Shown here in pieces: positions 24,838 through 31,748 of a stretch of 64,000 nt of DNA. Numbering within the stretch: position 1 is the first letter of the stretch; every line of letters starts with the position of its first letter. Source of the DNA: Luteolibacter luteus. Its GTDB lineage: Bacteria; Verrucomicrobiota; Verrucomicrobiia; Verrucomicrobiales; Akkermansiaceae. The position numbers and the translations under genes are program-made. Below the pieces are notes generated by a model. That model saw only the letters and a program-made list of their open reading frames with translations, made no database searches and was not told the DNA's origin. The stretch spans positions 6,138,001 to 6,202,000 of the forward strand of contig NZ_CP051774.1 of NCBI RefSeq assembly GCF_012913485.1. The letters run 5' to 3'.

Positions 24838-27429
24838 GTGCGTTTGCCGGTTCATGAGATTGAGGAGGATTTGAAGGCGGCCGTGGCCTCTGGTCAGCAG
24901 GATCGCATTTTGCTGAAAGCCCCCACGGGGTCGGGAAAATCCACAGCGGTGCCCGGAATGCTCATGGATGCCGGGTTTTCTGGACGAATTCTCGTGATCG
25001 AGCCCCGGCGCATGGCCGCGCGCCTGCTCGCAGGGTGGGTGGCAAAGCTCCGCGGCAGCTCCTTGGGGGGTGAAGTGGGCTATGCGGTGCGGTTTGACAC
25101 CAAATATGGCCGCGACACCCGCCTGATCTACATGACGGACGGGGTTTTCCAGCGCTGGCTGCAGGAAGATCCGGAGCTGAGCGGGGTCGGCGCGGTGGTT
25201 TTCGACGAATTCCACGAACGCCGCCTGGCCGTGGATGTGGCGCTCGGACGCTGTCTGGACCTCCAAGAAACGTCCCGCCCGGACCTCCGGATCATGGTCA
25301 TGTCCGCCACCTTGGAAACCCGCGGACTGGCCGATTATCTGGCGCCGGTGAAGATGCTGGAGGCGGGCGGACGGACTTTCCCAATCGAGGTGGCCTACCG
25401 CCCGGAGCGACCGAAAGTGAATGACCGCCGCGGTGGCCCGGTTGTGGAAACCCCGGTTTGGGAACGGATTGCCACCGTGGCCAAGGAGGCGCTTTCCCTG
25501 CCGGATGCCGGTGATGTGCTCTGCTTCCTGCCCGGGATGCACGAGATTAGAAAAACCGTGGAAACTCTCGAAAATTCCTCGTTTGCAAGGGATCGCGACA
25601 TTTTCCCGCTTCACGGCGGCCTGCCTCCCGCTGCTCAAGAGGCGGCGGTTTCCCCGGGCAAGCGCCCGAAGATCATCGTCTCCACGAATGTGGCGGAAAC
25701 CTCCCTCACAATCGAGGGGGTGCGCACCGTGATCGATGCGGGACTGGCCCGGGAGGCCAGTTTTGACCCGCGCCGGGGAATCGACACCCTGCTGATCCGG
25801 AAGATTTCCCGGGCCTCCGCAGAGCAGCGGGCGGGCCGTGCCGGACGCACCGGTCCGGGTCGTGCCTTCCGCCTGTGGAGCGAGAGCGAGCATGCCCGCC
25901 GCGAAGGCTTCGATGCGCCGGAGGTGCGGCGGGTGGATTTGGCCGAGGTGGTGCTGCTTTTGAAAGCCGCGGGTATTTCCGAGGTCCGGGACTTCCGCTG
26001 GCTGGATGCCCCGCTGGAGGAGAGCCTGGTCCGCGCGGAGTCCCTGCTGCATGACCTCGGCGCTCTGGATGCCCATGGAGTCCTGACCGACGAGGGTCGC
26101 TCGATGGCGGCCCTGCCGCTGGAGCCGCGCTATGCACGGCTGATGCTGGCGGGCGCGGAGCAGGGCTGCGTGGCGGAGATGGCTTTCATCGCCGCCGCGG
26201 TGCAGGGCGAAGGGATCTTCGTTTCGAAGCGCGGCGGGATCGGCCGGAAGGATTTCGTCTTCGACGGTGATGGCAGCGATTTCGAGGCCGAGTGGCGTGC
26301 CTTCGATTCCGCGGCCGGGATGGATTTCGATGCCCGGCGCTGTGCCCCGCTGGGGATCCATGGACGCGGCGCGCGGGAGATCGCCCAGGGATTTGACCGG
26401 CTCCACCGGCTCGCCCTGCAGCGGGGCTGGCCGTGGGAGGGGGTTGATTTCGCCAAGCGCCGCGAAGCCGTGGGCCGGGCGATGCTGGCCTCTTTCAGCG
26501 ACCGGCTGGCGGTTCGCTTCGGCGATGCCACCCTGGCCTGCCGCGTGGTCGGCAAGCGGAAGGGCAAGCTGGATGATGAGAGTGCGGCGAAGAAAGCCGC
26601 GGCTTTCGTGGCCGCGGAGATCACCGAGGTCGAGGGCCGCGAGGTCACCGTGCAGCTCCGCCGTGCGACGGCGATCGATCCCGCGTGGTTGAAAGAGCTC
26701 TTTCCGGAAGACTTCACCTTCAGTGATGGCGCGAGCTACGATGAACCTCGTAGAAGGGTCGTTGCAAAGAAGGAGACCCGCTTCCGCGACCTGGTGCTGG
26801 AGTCGAAGGAAAGCGACCACGGGGTGAACCTGGATGCCGCGGCGGAGATTCTGGCGGCGAAGGTGCTTTCCGGTGAGCTGGTGCTGAAGAATTGGGACGC
26901 CGCGGTGGACCAGTGGTGCGCGCGGCTTTCCTGCCTGGGCAATTGGATGCCGGAGCTGGAGCTGCCCGGTTGGTCGGATGAAGACCGCGCGGCTGCGGTG
27001 GCGCAGATCTGCCATGGCGCGCTCGGCTACAAGGACATCAAGGAACGCCAGGTCTGGCCGGTACTGCGCGAGTGGCTGAGCGCCCCGCAACGTGCAGCGC
27101 TGGATTCCTACGCGCCGGAGCGGATCACGCTGGCCAACGGACAGAACCCGAAGATCACCTACGAGATCGGCAAGGACCCGTGGATCGCGCTGCGGTGGAA
27201 GGATCTCTTCGGCGTGTGGGCGACCCCGGCGATTGCAAACGGCCGGGCGCCACTGCTGGTCCACATCCTGGCACCGAACCAGCGGCCATGGCAAATGACG
27301 AAGGATCTCTCCAGCTTCTGGGCAAATGGTTATCTCCAGATGAAAAAGGACTTGGCCGGACGCTATCCCAAGCATCCCTGGCCGGATGACCCGAAGGCAT
27401 GGCTTGCCGCCGGAGGTGGGAAACGTTGA
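24838..27429 (+). CDS. hrpB: ATP-dependent RNA helicase HrpB
   Basis: An 863-residue DEAH-family helicase. Motif I is APTGSGKST, motif II DEFHER (DEFH variant), motif III MSATLE, then CFLPGMHEIRKT, STNVAETSLTIEGVRTVIDAG and the motif VI QRAGRAGRTGPG. HA2/HrpB-specific regions follow, with the family C-terminal segment containing QNPKITYEIGKDPWIALRWKD-like sequence around residues 770-790. The GTG at 24838 (VRLPVHEI) matches the usual LPV start; a TTG at 24796 is the only other nearby start. The role is RNA processing, poorly defined in bacteria. Confidence 0.94.
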   Translation: MRLPVHEIEEDLKAAVASGQQDRILLKAPTGSGKSTAVPGMLMDAGFSGRILVIEPRRMAARLLAGWVAKLRGSSLGGEVGYAVRFDTKYGRDTRLIYMTDGVFQRWLQEDPELSGVGAVVFDEFHERRLAVDVALGRCLDLQETSRPDLRIMVMSATLETRGLADYLAPVKMLEAGGRTFPIEVAYRPERPKVNDRRGGPVVETPVWERIATVAKEALSLPDAGDVLCFLPGMHEIRKTVETLENSSFARDRDIFPLHGGLPPAAQEAAVSPGKRPKIIVSTNVAETSLTIEGVRTVIDAGLAREASFDPRRGIDTLLIRKISRASAEQRAGRAGRTGPGRAFRLWSESEHARREGFDAPEVRRVDLAEVVLLLKAAGISEVRDFRWLDAPLEESLVRAESLLHDLGALDAHGVLTDEGRSMAALPLEPRYARLMLAGAEQGCVAEMAFIAAAVQGEGIFVSKRGGIGRKDFVFDGDGSDFEAEWRAFDSAAGMDFDARRCAPLGIHGRGAREIAQGFDRLHRLALQRGWPWEGVDFAKRREAVGRAMLASFSDRLAVRFGDATLACRVVGKRKGKLDDESAAKKAAAFVAAEITEVEGREVTVQLRRATAIDPAWLKELFPEDFTFSDGASYDEPRRRVVAKKETRFRDLVLESKESDHGVNLDAAAEILAAKVLSGELVLKNWDAAVDQWCARLSCLGNWMPELELPGWSDEDRAAAVAQICHGALGYKDIKERQVWPVLREWLSAPQRAALDSYAPERITLANGQNPKITYEIGKDPWIALRWKDLFGVWATPAIANGRAPLLVHILAPNQRPWQMTKDLSSFWANGYLQMKKDLAGRYPKHPWPDDPKAWLAAGGGKR

Positions 27430-27441
27430 TCTCTTGGCACC

Positions 27442-27987
27442 GTGTGGAAGCTCGTCATTCTCCTCTCCCTGATCCCGCTCGTCGCTGCATGGGCGGGCCG
27501 GCATTGGTTCTGGACCCGCGTGCGCTATGAAGGGATGCGCCGTGACTGCGAGATCAGCGTGAAGGACCTGCGCCAGCGGATGGGGCTTCCCCCCGGCCGC
27601 CGGGGCAATGAGACGCACGCCGCGGCACTCGGCAATGCGGTGCGCGAGTGCGGGCTGATGCTGCTGGAGAAGGAAGGCGATACCTTGGCGAAATCCCGCT
27701 ACAAGGGCTCCTTCCTCACCCGTGTCCTTCCGGCGCTGGTGGGCGTGATCGCGGTGTTTGCCATTCTTTCCAAGCGTGTCCCTGCCGGGTGGGCGGTCGC
27801 CGGGGCAATCGGTGTAATGGCCATGTGGACCCTGCTCCGCCTCACGGGCATGGCCATCGAATGGCGGGCGGTGGCCCGCGGGACCGAGGCCCTGAAAGCG
27901 ACGCATCCCCTCAAGCGGATGAACGACGAGGAGGAAGTCATCCGCTGCGCGAAGGCGAGCGTGTGGAGCACGGCGTGGCCGTTTTGA
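27442..27987 (+). CDS. Membrane protein of unknown function
   Basis: A 181-residue hypothetical protein starting with GTG 12 bp after hrpB. One helix is at the N-terminus (LVILLSLIPLVAAWAG) and two are near residues 90-145 (VLPALVGVIAVFAIL, WAVAGAIGVMAMWTLLRL). Between them lies a basic soluble stretch with RQRMGLPPGRRGNETHAA. No family was recognised. The spacing suggests it is co-transcribed with hrpB. Confidence 0.6.
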   Translation: MWKLVILLSLIPLVAAWAGRHWFWTRVRYEGMRRDCEISVKDLRQRMGLPPGRRGNETHAAALGNAVRECGLMLLEKEGDTLAKSRYKGSFLTRVLPALVGVIAVFAILSKRVPAGWAVAGAIGVMAMWTLLRLTGMAIEWRAVARGTEALKATHPLKRMNDEEEVIRCAKASVWSTAWPF

Positions 27988-28011
27988 CCCGATGATCGGT
28001 GTGGGGGCGGC

Positions 28012-28050
28012 GCCTGTTCCGCCTGCTAGAAAGTGGAAAATTAACAGGTG
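28012..28050 (-). repeat. 39-bp hairpin repeat, copy B
   Basis: Inverse-orientation copy of the element at 15331-15369, identical at 34 of 39 positions. Its arms (CCTGCTA / TTAACAGG on the plus strand) keep the stem apart from one mismatch. It lies 25 bp after a gene end; the rest of the 272-bp gap (27988-28259) shows no gene. Confidence 0.7.
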
Positions 28051-28259
28051 GCCATGCGCAGCACCGCCCCGGCAATGAGGGCCGAGACGGTGCGTGGGAA
28101 GAATGGACATCCACGGAGTTTAACAGACGGAGAGGACTGCCCAAACTGCTTCAGTGGTCCCCGTTGGCAATGCAAAGCGCGAGCCCTGCGTAGGCAGGAC
28201 CTCGCTCGGAACGAGTCGTGCTCATTTCCGGATTCCAAGATGCGGCATTTGAAAGACGC

Positions 28260-28688
28260 TCAAGCCCGAGGAATCGGCAGATCGTTGAAGAAATGCACCT
28301 CCACGGTGGTCGACCTGGTCTGGTCATCTCCGGGCAATTCTGCATCCCCGGGGATACGGAAGGCCAGTCTCTCAGGAATCCCAAGCTCGCCCTGAGGGCG
28401 TGGCAGAGGAACAGGTGTCCTGTCAAAACGCGTGCTCTCCACTGGGAAAACATCCTCGGTAACTTCTCCATCCGCCGTGCGGGCGAGCCTGATGAAGGGC
28501 TCGTCATCAAGATCCAAGTCAAAGTCCCACTGCTGGTCAAACACGTCAGCGGAGAAAGCCAGTATCCCGGGCTCCGCCGGTCGGCGTCTGATCACGTGGG
28601 TCGTCTTGCTCAAAAGGCCTTCGATCCGGGTGATCAGATGGCCATCGAATACGGCCGATTGCTCTTTCTTTAGATTGAAGGGGTCCAT
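28260..28688 (-). CDS. Unknown 142-aa protein
   Basis: No family was recognised. The 142 residues are acidic and beta-rich (ILAFSADVFDQQWDFDLDLDDEPF), with a short internal repeat of TxxxVxxxRF-like strands and no signal peptide. It is the last gene of a seven-gene minus-strand run of small proteins (31399 to 28260), each starting within about 5-200 bp of the previous one. GC content and codon use are moderately lower than in the surrounding metabolic genes. Confidence 0.55.
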   Translation of the reverse strand: MDPFNLKKEQSAVFDGHLITRIEGLLSKTTHVIRRRPAEPGILAFSADVFDQQWDFDLDLDDEPFIRLARTADGEVTEDVFPVESTRFDRTPVPLPRPQGELGIPERLAFRIPGDAELPGDDQTRSTTVEVHFFNDLPIPRA

Positions 28689-28709
28689 GGGGAGGCGACG
28701 CTTGGGCTT

Positions 28710-29108
28710 TCAATCATACGACACCGCGATTTCCTTCGCGGGCCACTCGCCCATCAGCATCGGTTGGAAGGGATAGAGCTTCGCGGTGAAGACGCCGCCG
28801 GCCACGGCGGGATCGGCATTCATGATCGAGTCCGCCTCGCGCTCCGATCCCGCGCGGATGACTGCGATGGCAAAGCAATCCGCATCCGGCAAGGTGGTGC
28901 GACCGGCGAAGGAGAGGATGCCGCGCTTCAGCAGATCGATGGAGTATTCCCAATGCTGGCCGGCCAGCGCCTGCTCCTCCGGCGTGGGGCCTTCCGTGAG
29001 CATGGCGAGGCGAAGGGGCCGCAGGGTGTAGAGAAAGACACCGGCAGGGACTTGGCGAGGGTCGGCGATGTGCATGGCTTTCGGGATTTCCCGGATGATC
29101 AATTCCAC
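28710..29108 (-). CDS. YCII-related domain protein
   Basis: A 132-residue protein with a YciI-like ferredoxin fold: FLYTLRPLRLAMLTEGPTPEEQALAGQHWEYSIDLLKRGILSFAG-type pattern (strand, helix around a His, strand), then FAIAVIRAGSEREADSIMNADPAVAGGVFTAKLYPF. YciI-type domains are proposed to bind small acids or act as accessory enzymes; the activity is unknown. An internal ATG at 29075 (MHIADP) is an alternative start and may be the true one, because the first 11 residues add nothing to the fold. Confidence 0.78.
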   Translation of the reverse strand: MELIIREIPKAMHIADPRQVPAGVFLYTLRPLRLAMLTEGPTPEEQALAGQHWEYSIDLLKRGILSFAGRTTLPDADCFAIAVIRAGSEREADSIMNADPAVAGGVFTAKLYPFQPMLMGEWPAKEIAVSYD

Positions 29109-29250
29109 CAGAGCCCAGTGGAGCCCGGAATGTCAATCCGGCTTCCGGGCGTGATCGGAAAGTCCGGGGCTACAGCTCTGGCATCCATGCATGCTGTTCA
29201 TGCCTGCTCGTGGCGGGCTGGCTGTCCGCGTGTGCAACCACAAAGGAGGA

Positions 29251-29658
29251 TCAGCGTCCCTTTTCCACTTTCAGCTCATCATAGCTGCACCAAAGGGAGA
29301 CAGGTGCATGGCCATTGCCGGGGTGTGAGAAGGCGTAGCGGTAAGCCTTGATTCTGATGGTCATGCCCTCTTTCAGACTCTTCATGTCCTCCTCCTTTAA
29401 ATAGATCGCAGCTTGCTTCGGGCCCAATCCCTTGAGCCATCGCTGGACATCCGCTTCCTCCCCCGCTGCTGCGGCTCTGGTTGTTTGCTCGCGGTCCCAG
29501 CCTTGAAAGTTCTGCAGGACGATGATGGGTCGTCGCTTGTGGATTTCCACGATGGTACCGCTGAGGTCCCGCTTCGGGGTGGCACGGGTCATGGAGGCCG
29601 ACAGACCTGACGGCAGCAAGCCGAACAACATGACGAGGAAGGAGCGACGGGATTTCAT
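29251..29658 (-). CDS. Small secreted protein, unknown
   Basis: A 135-residue protein beginning MKSRRSFLVMLFGLLPSG, a signal peptide (the RRSFL could also be Tat-like). The mature part has a predicted beta-barrel-like core: GTIVEIHKRRPIIVLQNFQGW, a helix WLKGLGPKQAAIYL, and MTIRIKAYRYAF. No family was recognised; it may be an OB-like small domain. The frame extends upstream to 29718 without a plausible leader. Confidence 0.6.
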   Translation of the reverse strand: MKSRRSFLVMLFGLLPSGLSASMTRATPKRDLSGTIVEIHKRRPIIVLQNFQGWDREQTTRAAAAGEEADVQRWLKGLGPKQAAIYLKEEDMKSLKEGMTIRIKAYRYAFSHPGNGHAPVSLWCSYDELKVEKGR

Positions 29659-29780
29659 GGCAAGCGGCGGTGTGGAGCGATATCGGAGGGAACTTGTCGG
29701 AGGGCCGACCACAGGCATGGGTCATCTAGAACAGAAGTTTCGCGGGGTGTGAAGGAGGATGCAGAAAAGCAACCGCGGCA

Positions 29781-30077
29781 CTAGGTCACCCAATGCCCTG
29801 TCTCCGCCGCCTCGGCCAAGCGAATGATCGTGATTGGGATCAGGGGTGCGGAGGGATGAATCACAACCGGACTCCATCCCGCCTCCGGACCGAAATGTCG
29901 GCGATGATCGTAGCCTGTTAGATCAACCGCGAAACGAAAGGCGAAGCTCTCCATCAGCTCTGCGGCATCGTCCCCATCGATGCCCAGGTCTTCAAGCAGA
30001 CGTGTGGCCGGAGTCAGCTTGGAGGGATCGCAGCCGATCTCTCCGGCCACGAATCGGGTCACTTCGCTGAGTTTCAT
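29781..30077 (-). CDS. DUF1493 (acyl-carrier-like) protein
   Basis: A 98-residue protein resembling DUF1493: LTPATRLLEDLGIDGDDAAELMESFAFRFAVDLTGYD, then HFGPEAG. DUF1493 proteins are distant relatives of acyl carrier proteins but usually lack the phosphopantetheine Ser; here the DxS site reads GIDGDD, with no Ser at the attachment position. The function is unknown. It is 25 bp downstream of the 225-residue gene. The ATG at 30077 fits the family; the frame runs on to 30149. Confidence 0.78.
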   Translation of the reverse strand: MKLSEVTRFVAGEIGCDPSKLTPATRLLEDLGIDGDDAAELMESFAFRFAVDLTGYDHRRHFGPEAGWSPVVIHPSAPLIPITIIRLAEAAETGHWVT

Positions 30078-30102
30078 GATTCTCGCCGTGTTCAGGTTTC
30101 GG

Positions 30103-30780
30103 CTACCTCCACAGCGGGTATCCCGAGGGCGCGAATCCCTGGAGTTCATTCTGGATGCGGACGAAGGCTTGGAACTCGATGATGTCGGGATAGTTCTCCG
30201 CCTCGAATTCGGGTGCGTAGATGGTTACGAGCTTCTCCACGCCAAGCTCAGGGACTGATATCCGCATCTCGGAGTCTGGAAGGTCGTTGACGCTGCGCAG
30301 CCCGTCAGGCGATAAGAGGTCTTTCTTCAAACCGACGACGGCTTCAGAGTAATTCAGGATGCCGCTCTTCAGCGTCGCGAGGAAAAAGGCTTTGCATCGC
30401 TCAGGATCGACTTTCGTGATGAGCGTGGTGCCGCCATCCCTCACCTTGGTGAGCGATCCGTCGCCATCCAGGCGGAGGGAGCGATCTACTCCTCCGATTC
30501 CGCCTTTGTAAGAGAGGATGATCGAGCAATTGCTCGTTGCGGGATCGAATGCCGCGAGTCGGTCTTCGATTTCGGGGAAGACTCCTTCGCTGTGAAAGTA
30601 GTTCGAGCCGTAGGACCGCTGGCGAAGCTTTGTGAGATCTTTGTGAAGCTTCATTTCGGCATAGTCGCGCTCCGATTCGAGCCGCGATCTGCTTTGCATG
30701 GCGTGACCCGTCCAGCCTGCGGCGTAGGCCATCACCAATGGCGGGAGGATGAGGAGGAGCTGGAGCAGGCGGCGTTTCAT
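30103..30780 (-). CDS. Membrane-anchored unknown protein
   Basis: A 225-residue protein with an N-terminal membrane anchor (LLQLLLILPPLVMAYAAGW) followed by a short coiled-coil-like stretch (SRLESERDYAEMKLHKDLTK) and a soluble domain with alternating strands (CSIILSYKGGIGGVDRSLRL, TTLITKVDPERCKAFF). No family was recognised. Its ATG overlaps the stop of the upstream CWC gene (ATGA), so they are coupled. Confidence 0.62.
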   Translation of the reverse strand: MKRRLLQLLLILPPLVMAYAAGWTGHAMQSRSRLESERDYAEMKLHKDLTKLRQRSYGSNYFHSEGVFPEIEDRLAAFDPATSNCSIILSYKGGIGGVDRSLRLDGDGSLTKVRDGGTTLITKVDPERCKAFFLATLKSGILNYSEAVVGLKKDLLSPDGLRSVNDLPDSEMRISVPELGVEKLVTIYAPEFEAENYPDIIEFQAFVRIQNELQGFAPSGYPLWR

Positions 30781-31049
30781 GGGGACTGAGAGGGTGACAC
30801 TTCATCCGGGGCCACTTGCTCTGGAGATGGAATGGCGGCATTCGCTGCGGATTCGACACATGCCCGGCAGATGCAAGACTTCCCTTTCAAGTCCGCGGGC
30901 ACCGTTGCCAGAAGCTCGTCCGGGAACACGATGTTGCGGCACCAGCATGGGGTGTCGAAGGAACCCGATATTGCCGCGGCACACTCATTGGGCGCGCCGC
31001 AGAGAGGACAGGTGTGGTTTGACAGTGGATGGAGCGGGTGCGGATCCAT
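30777..31049 (-). CDS. Cysteine-rich CWC family protein
   Basis: A 90-residue protein with the CWC (Cys-Trp-Cys) signature: CPLCGAPNECAAA, then PCWCRNIVFPDELLATVPADLKGKSCICRAC, seven cysteines forming CxxC, CWC and CxCxxC. It probably binds a metal; the biological role is unknown. The ATG at 31049 gives the usual family length and lies 5 bp after the membrane protein's stop. It overlaps the next gene by 4 bp. Confidence 0.85.
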   Translation of the reverse strand: MDPHPLHPLSNHTCPLCGAPNECAAAISGSFDTPCWCRNIVFPDELLATVPADLKGKSCICRACVESAANAAIPSPEQVAPDEVSPSQSP

Positions 31050-31054
31050 CGGAC

Positions 31055-31399
31055 TCAGGACTCGCTCATCCGGCGGTAAACAAGCGCCATATAGAAGGAG
31101 AGGCAGATCAGGACCATCGGAAGCGTGCTCAGGCACCAGAGGGTCTTGGCGATTTTCCTCGCGCTGAGGGGCCGCCAGTTCGCCTTCGCTGCCTGGAATG
31201 CCACGGGGCCAAGCATTCCCCAAAAGCCCAGCCCGCAGAGGGCGGTGTAAATGAGGAGGATGATCCAGAGGCCGCCCTTTTCCATCCAATCTCCGGTCCT
31301 CTTGTCGCTCCACAGAACCCATCCGGCGATCGCCCAATAGATGGCGGTCGCGACCGAGATCACCTTGGCGACATTGTTGGATGAGATCGTGATATTCAC
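31055..31399 (-). CDS. Three-helix membrane protein, unknown
   Basis: A 114-residue protein with hydrophobic helices at residues 10-28 (AKVISVATAIYWAIAGWVL), 43-65 (LWIILLIYTALCGLGFWGML) and 86-106 (LWCLSTLPMVLICLSFYMAL). No family was recognised. It is the first gene of the seven-gene minus-strand run and sits just downstream of a repeat-rich stretch. Confidence 0.6.
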   Translation of the reverse strand: MNITISSNNVAKVISVATAIYWAIAGWVLWSDKRTGDWMEKGGLWIILLIYTALCGLGFWGMLGPVAFQAAKANWRPLSARKIAKTLWCLSTLPMVLICLSFYMALVYRRMSES

Positions 31400-31480
31400 C
31401 GGACATAATCATGATGATTGAATATGAAGAGCAATCAAGTCCCTGAATCTCCCTCCTCTATTCGCGAGGTCACGGCGCTG

Positions 31481-31574
31481 GAACCCCATCCGGGGTTCGG
31501 TGTTCCGGGTGCGCCAACCGGTGGTTTTCGCTGCGCTCGACCACCGGCTATTGGCTGGAATCCCTCCGGGATTC
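31481..31574. repeat. Compound repeat with three consecutive hairpins
   Basis: Three perfect inverted repeats follow each other: GAACCCC/GGGGTTC (31481-31498), CCGGTGGT/ACCACCGG (31518-31547) and GAATCCC/GGGATTC (31558-31574). This arrangement, with the translated phrase NPGGIPANSRW, resembles dispersed repeats found in many copies in related genomes (recollection). Only one copy was seen in this window. Confidence 0.6.
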
Positions 31575-31680
31575 TTCATGTTCAGGCTGGAGATATCCGG
31601 TGATGAGAGGGTGCAGGAATGATTCAGGCCGATTATGGGGGGATTGCTTGCCGGTATTTCAAGGCAGGCGCGACGCTGGG

Positions 31681-31720
31681 AAAAAAGCAAAGGCGGCTGC
31701 CCTTGGGGAGCAGCCGCCTT
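31681..31720 (-). terminator. Intrinsic terminator of the SNF2 gene
   Basis: An 11-bp perfect stem (AAGGCGGCTGC / GCAGCCGCCTT, 31690-31700 and 31710-31720) is followed on the minus strand by TGCTTTTTT, 29 bp beyond the SNF2 stop. Confidence 0.85.
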
Positions 31721-31748
31721 GTGAGATGCGTTTAGCTGGGAGAAGAAC

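Larger units (their letters stand above)
31400..31748. other. 349-bp intergenic stretch with hairpin repeats and a terminator
   Basis: No gene is supported. An open frame on the minus strand (31409-31690) contains MKNPGGIPANSRW, a phrase that arises from the repeat described separately and not from a real protein. The right end carries the SNF2 gene's terminator. Confidence 0.5.

Noticed and set aside
24712-28110. 1,132-codon open frame on the minus strand opposite hrpB
   Set aside because: It lies antisense to a gene with complete helicase motifs, has no family features and shows the Arg/His/Ala-rich composition of GC-driven shadow frames.
31409-31690. 93-codon minus-strand frame with MKNPGGIPANSRW
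   Set aside because: Generated by the hairpin repeat; no real protein features.
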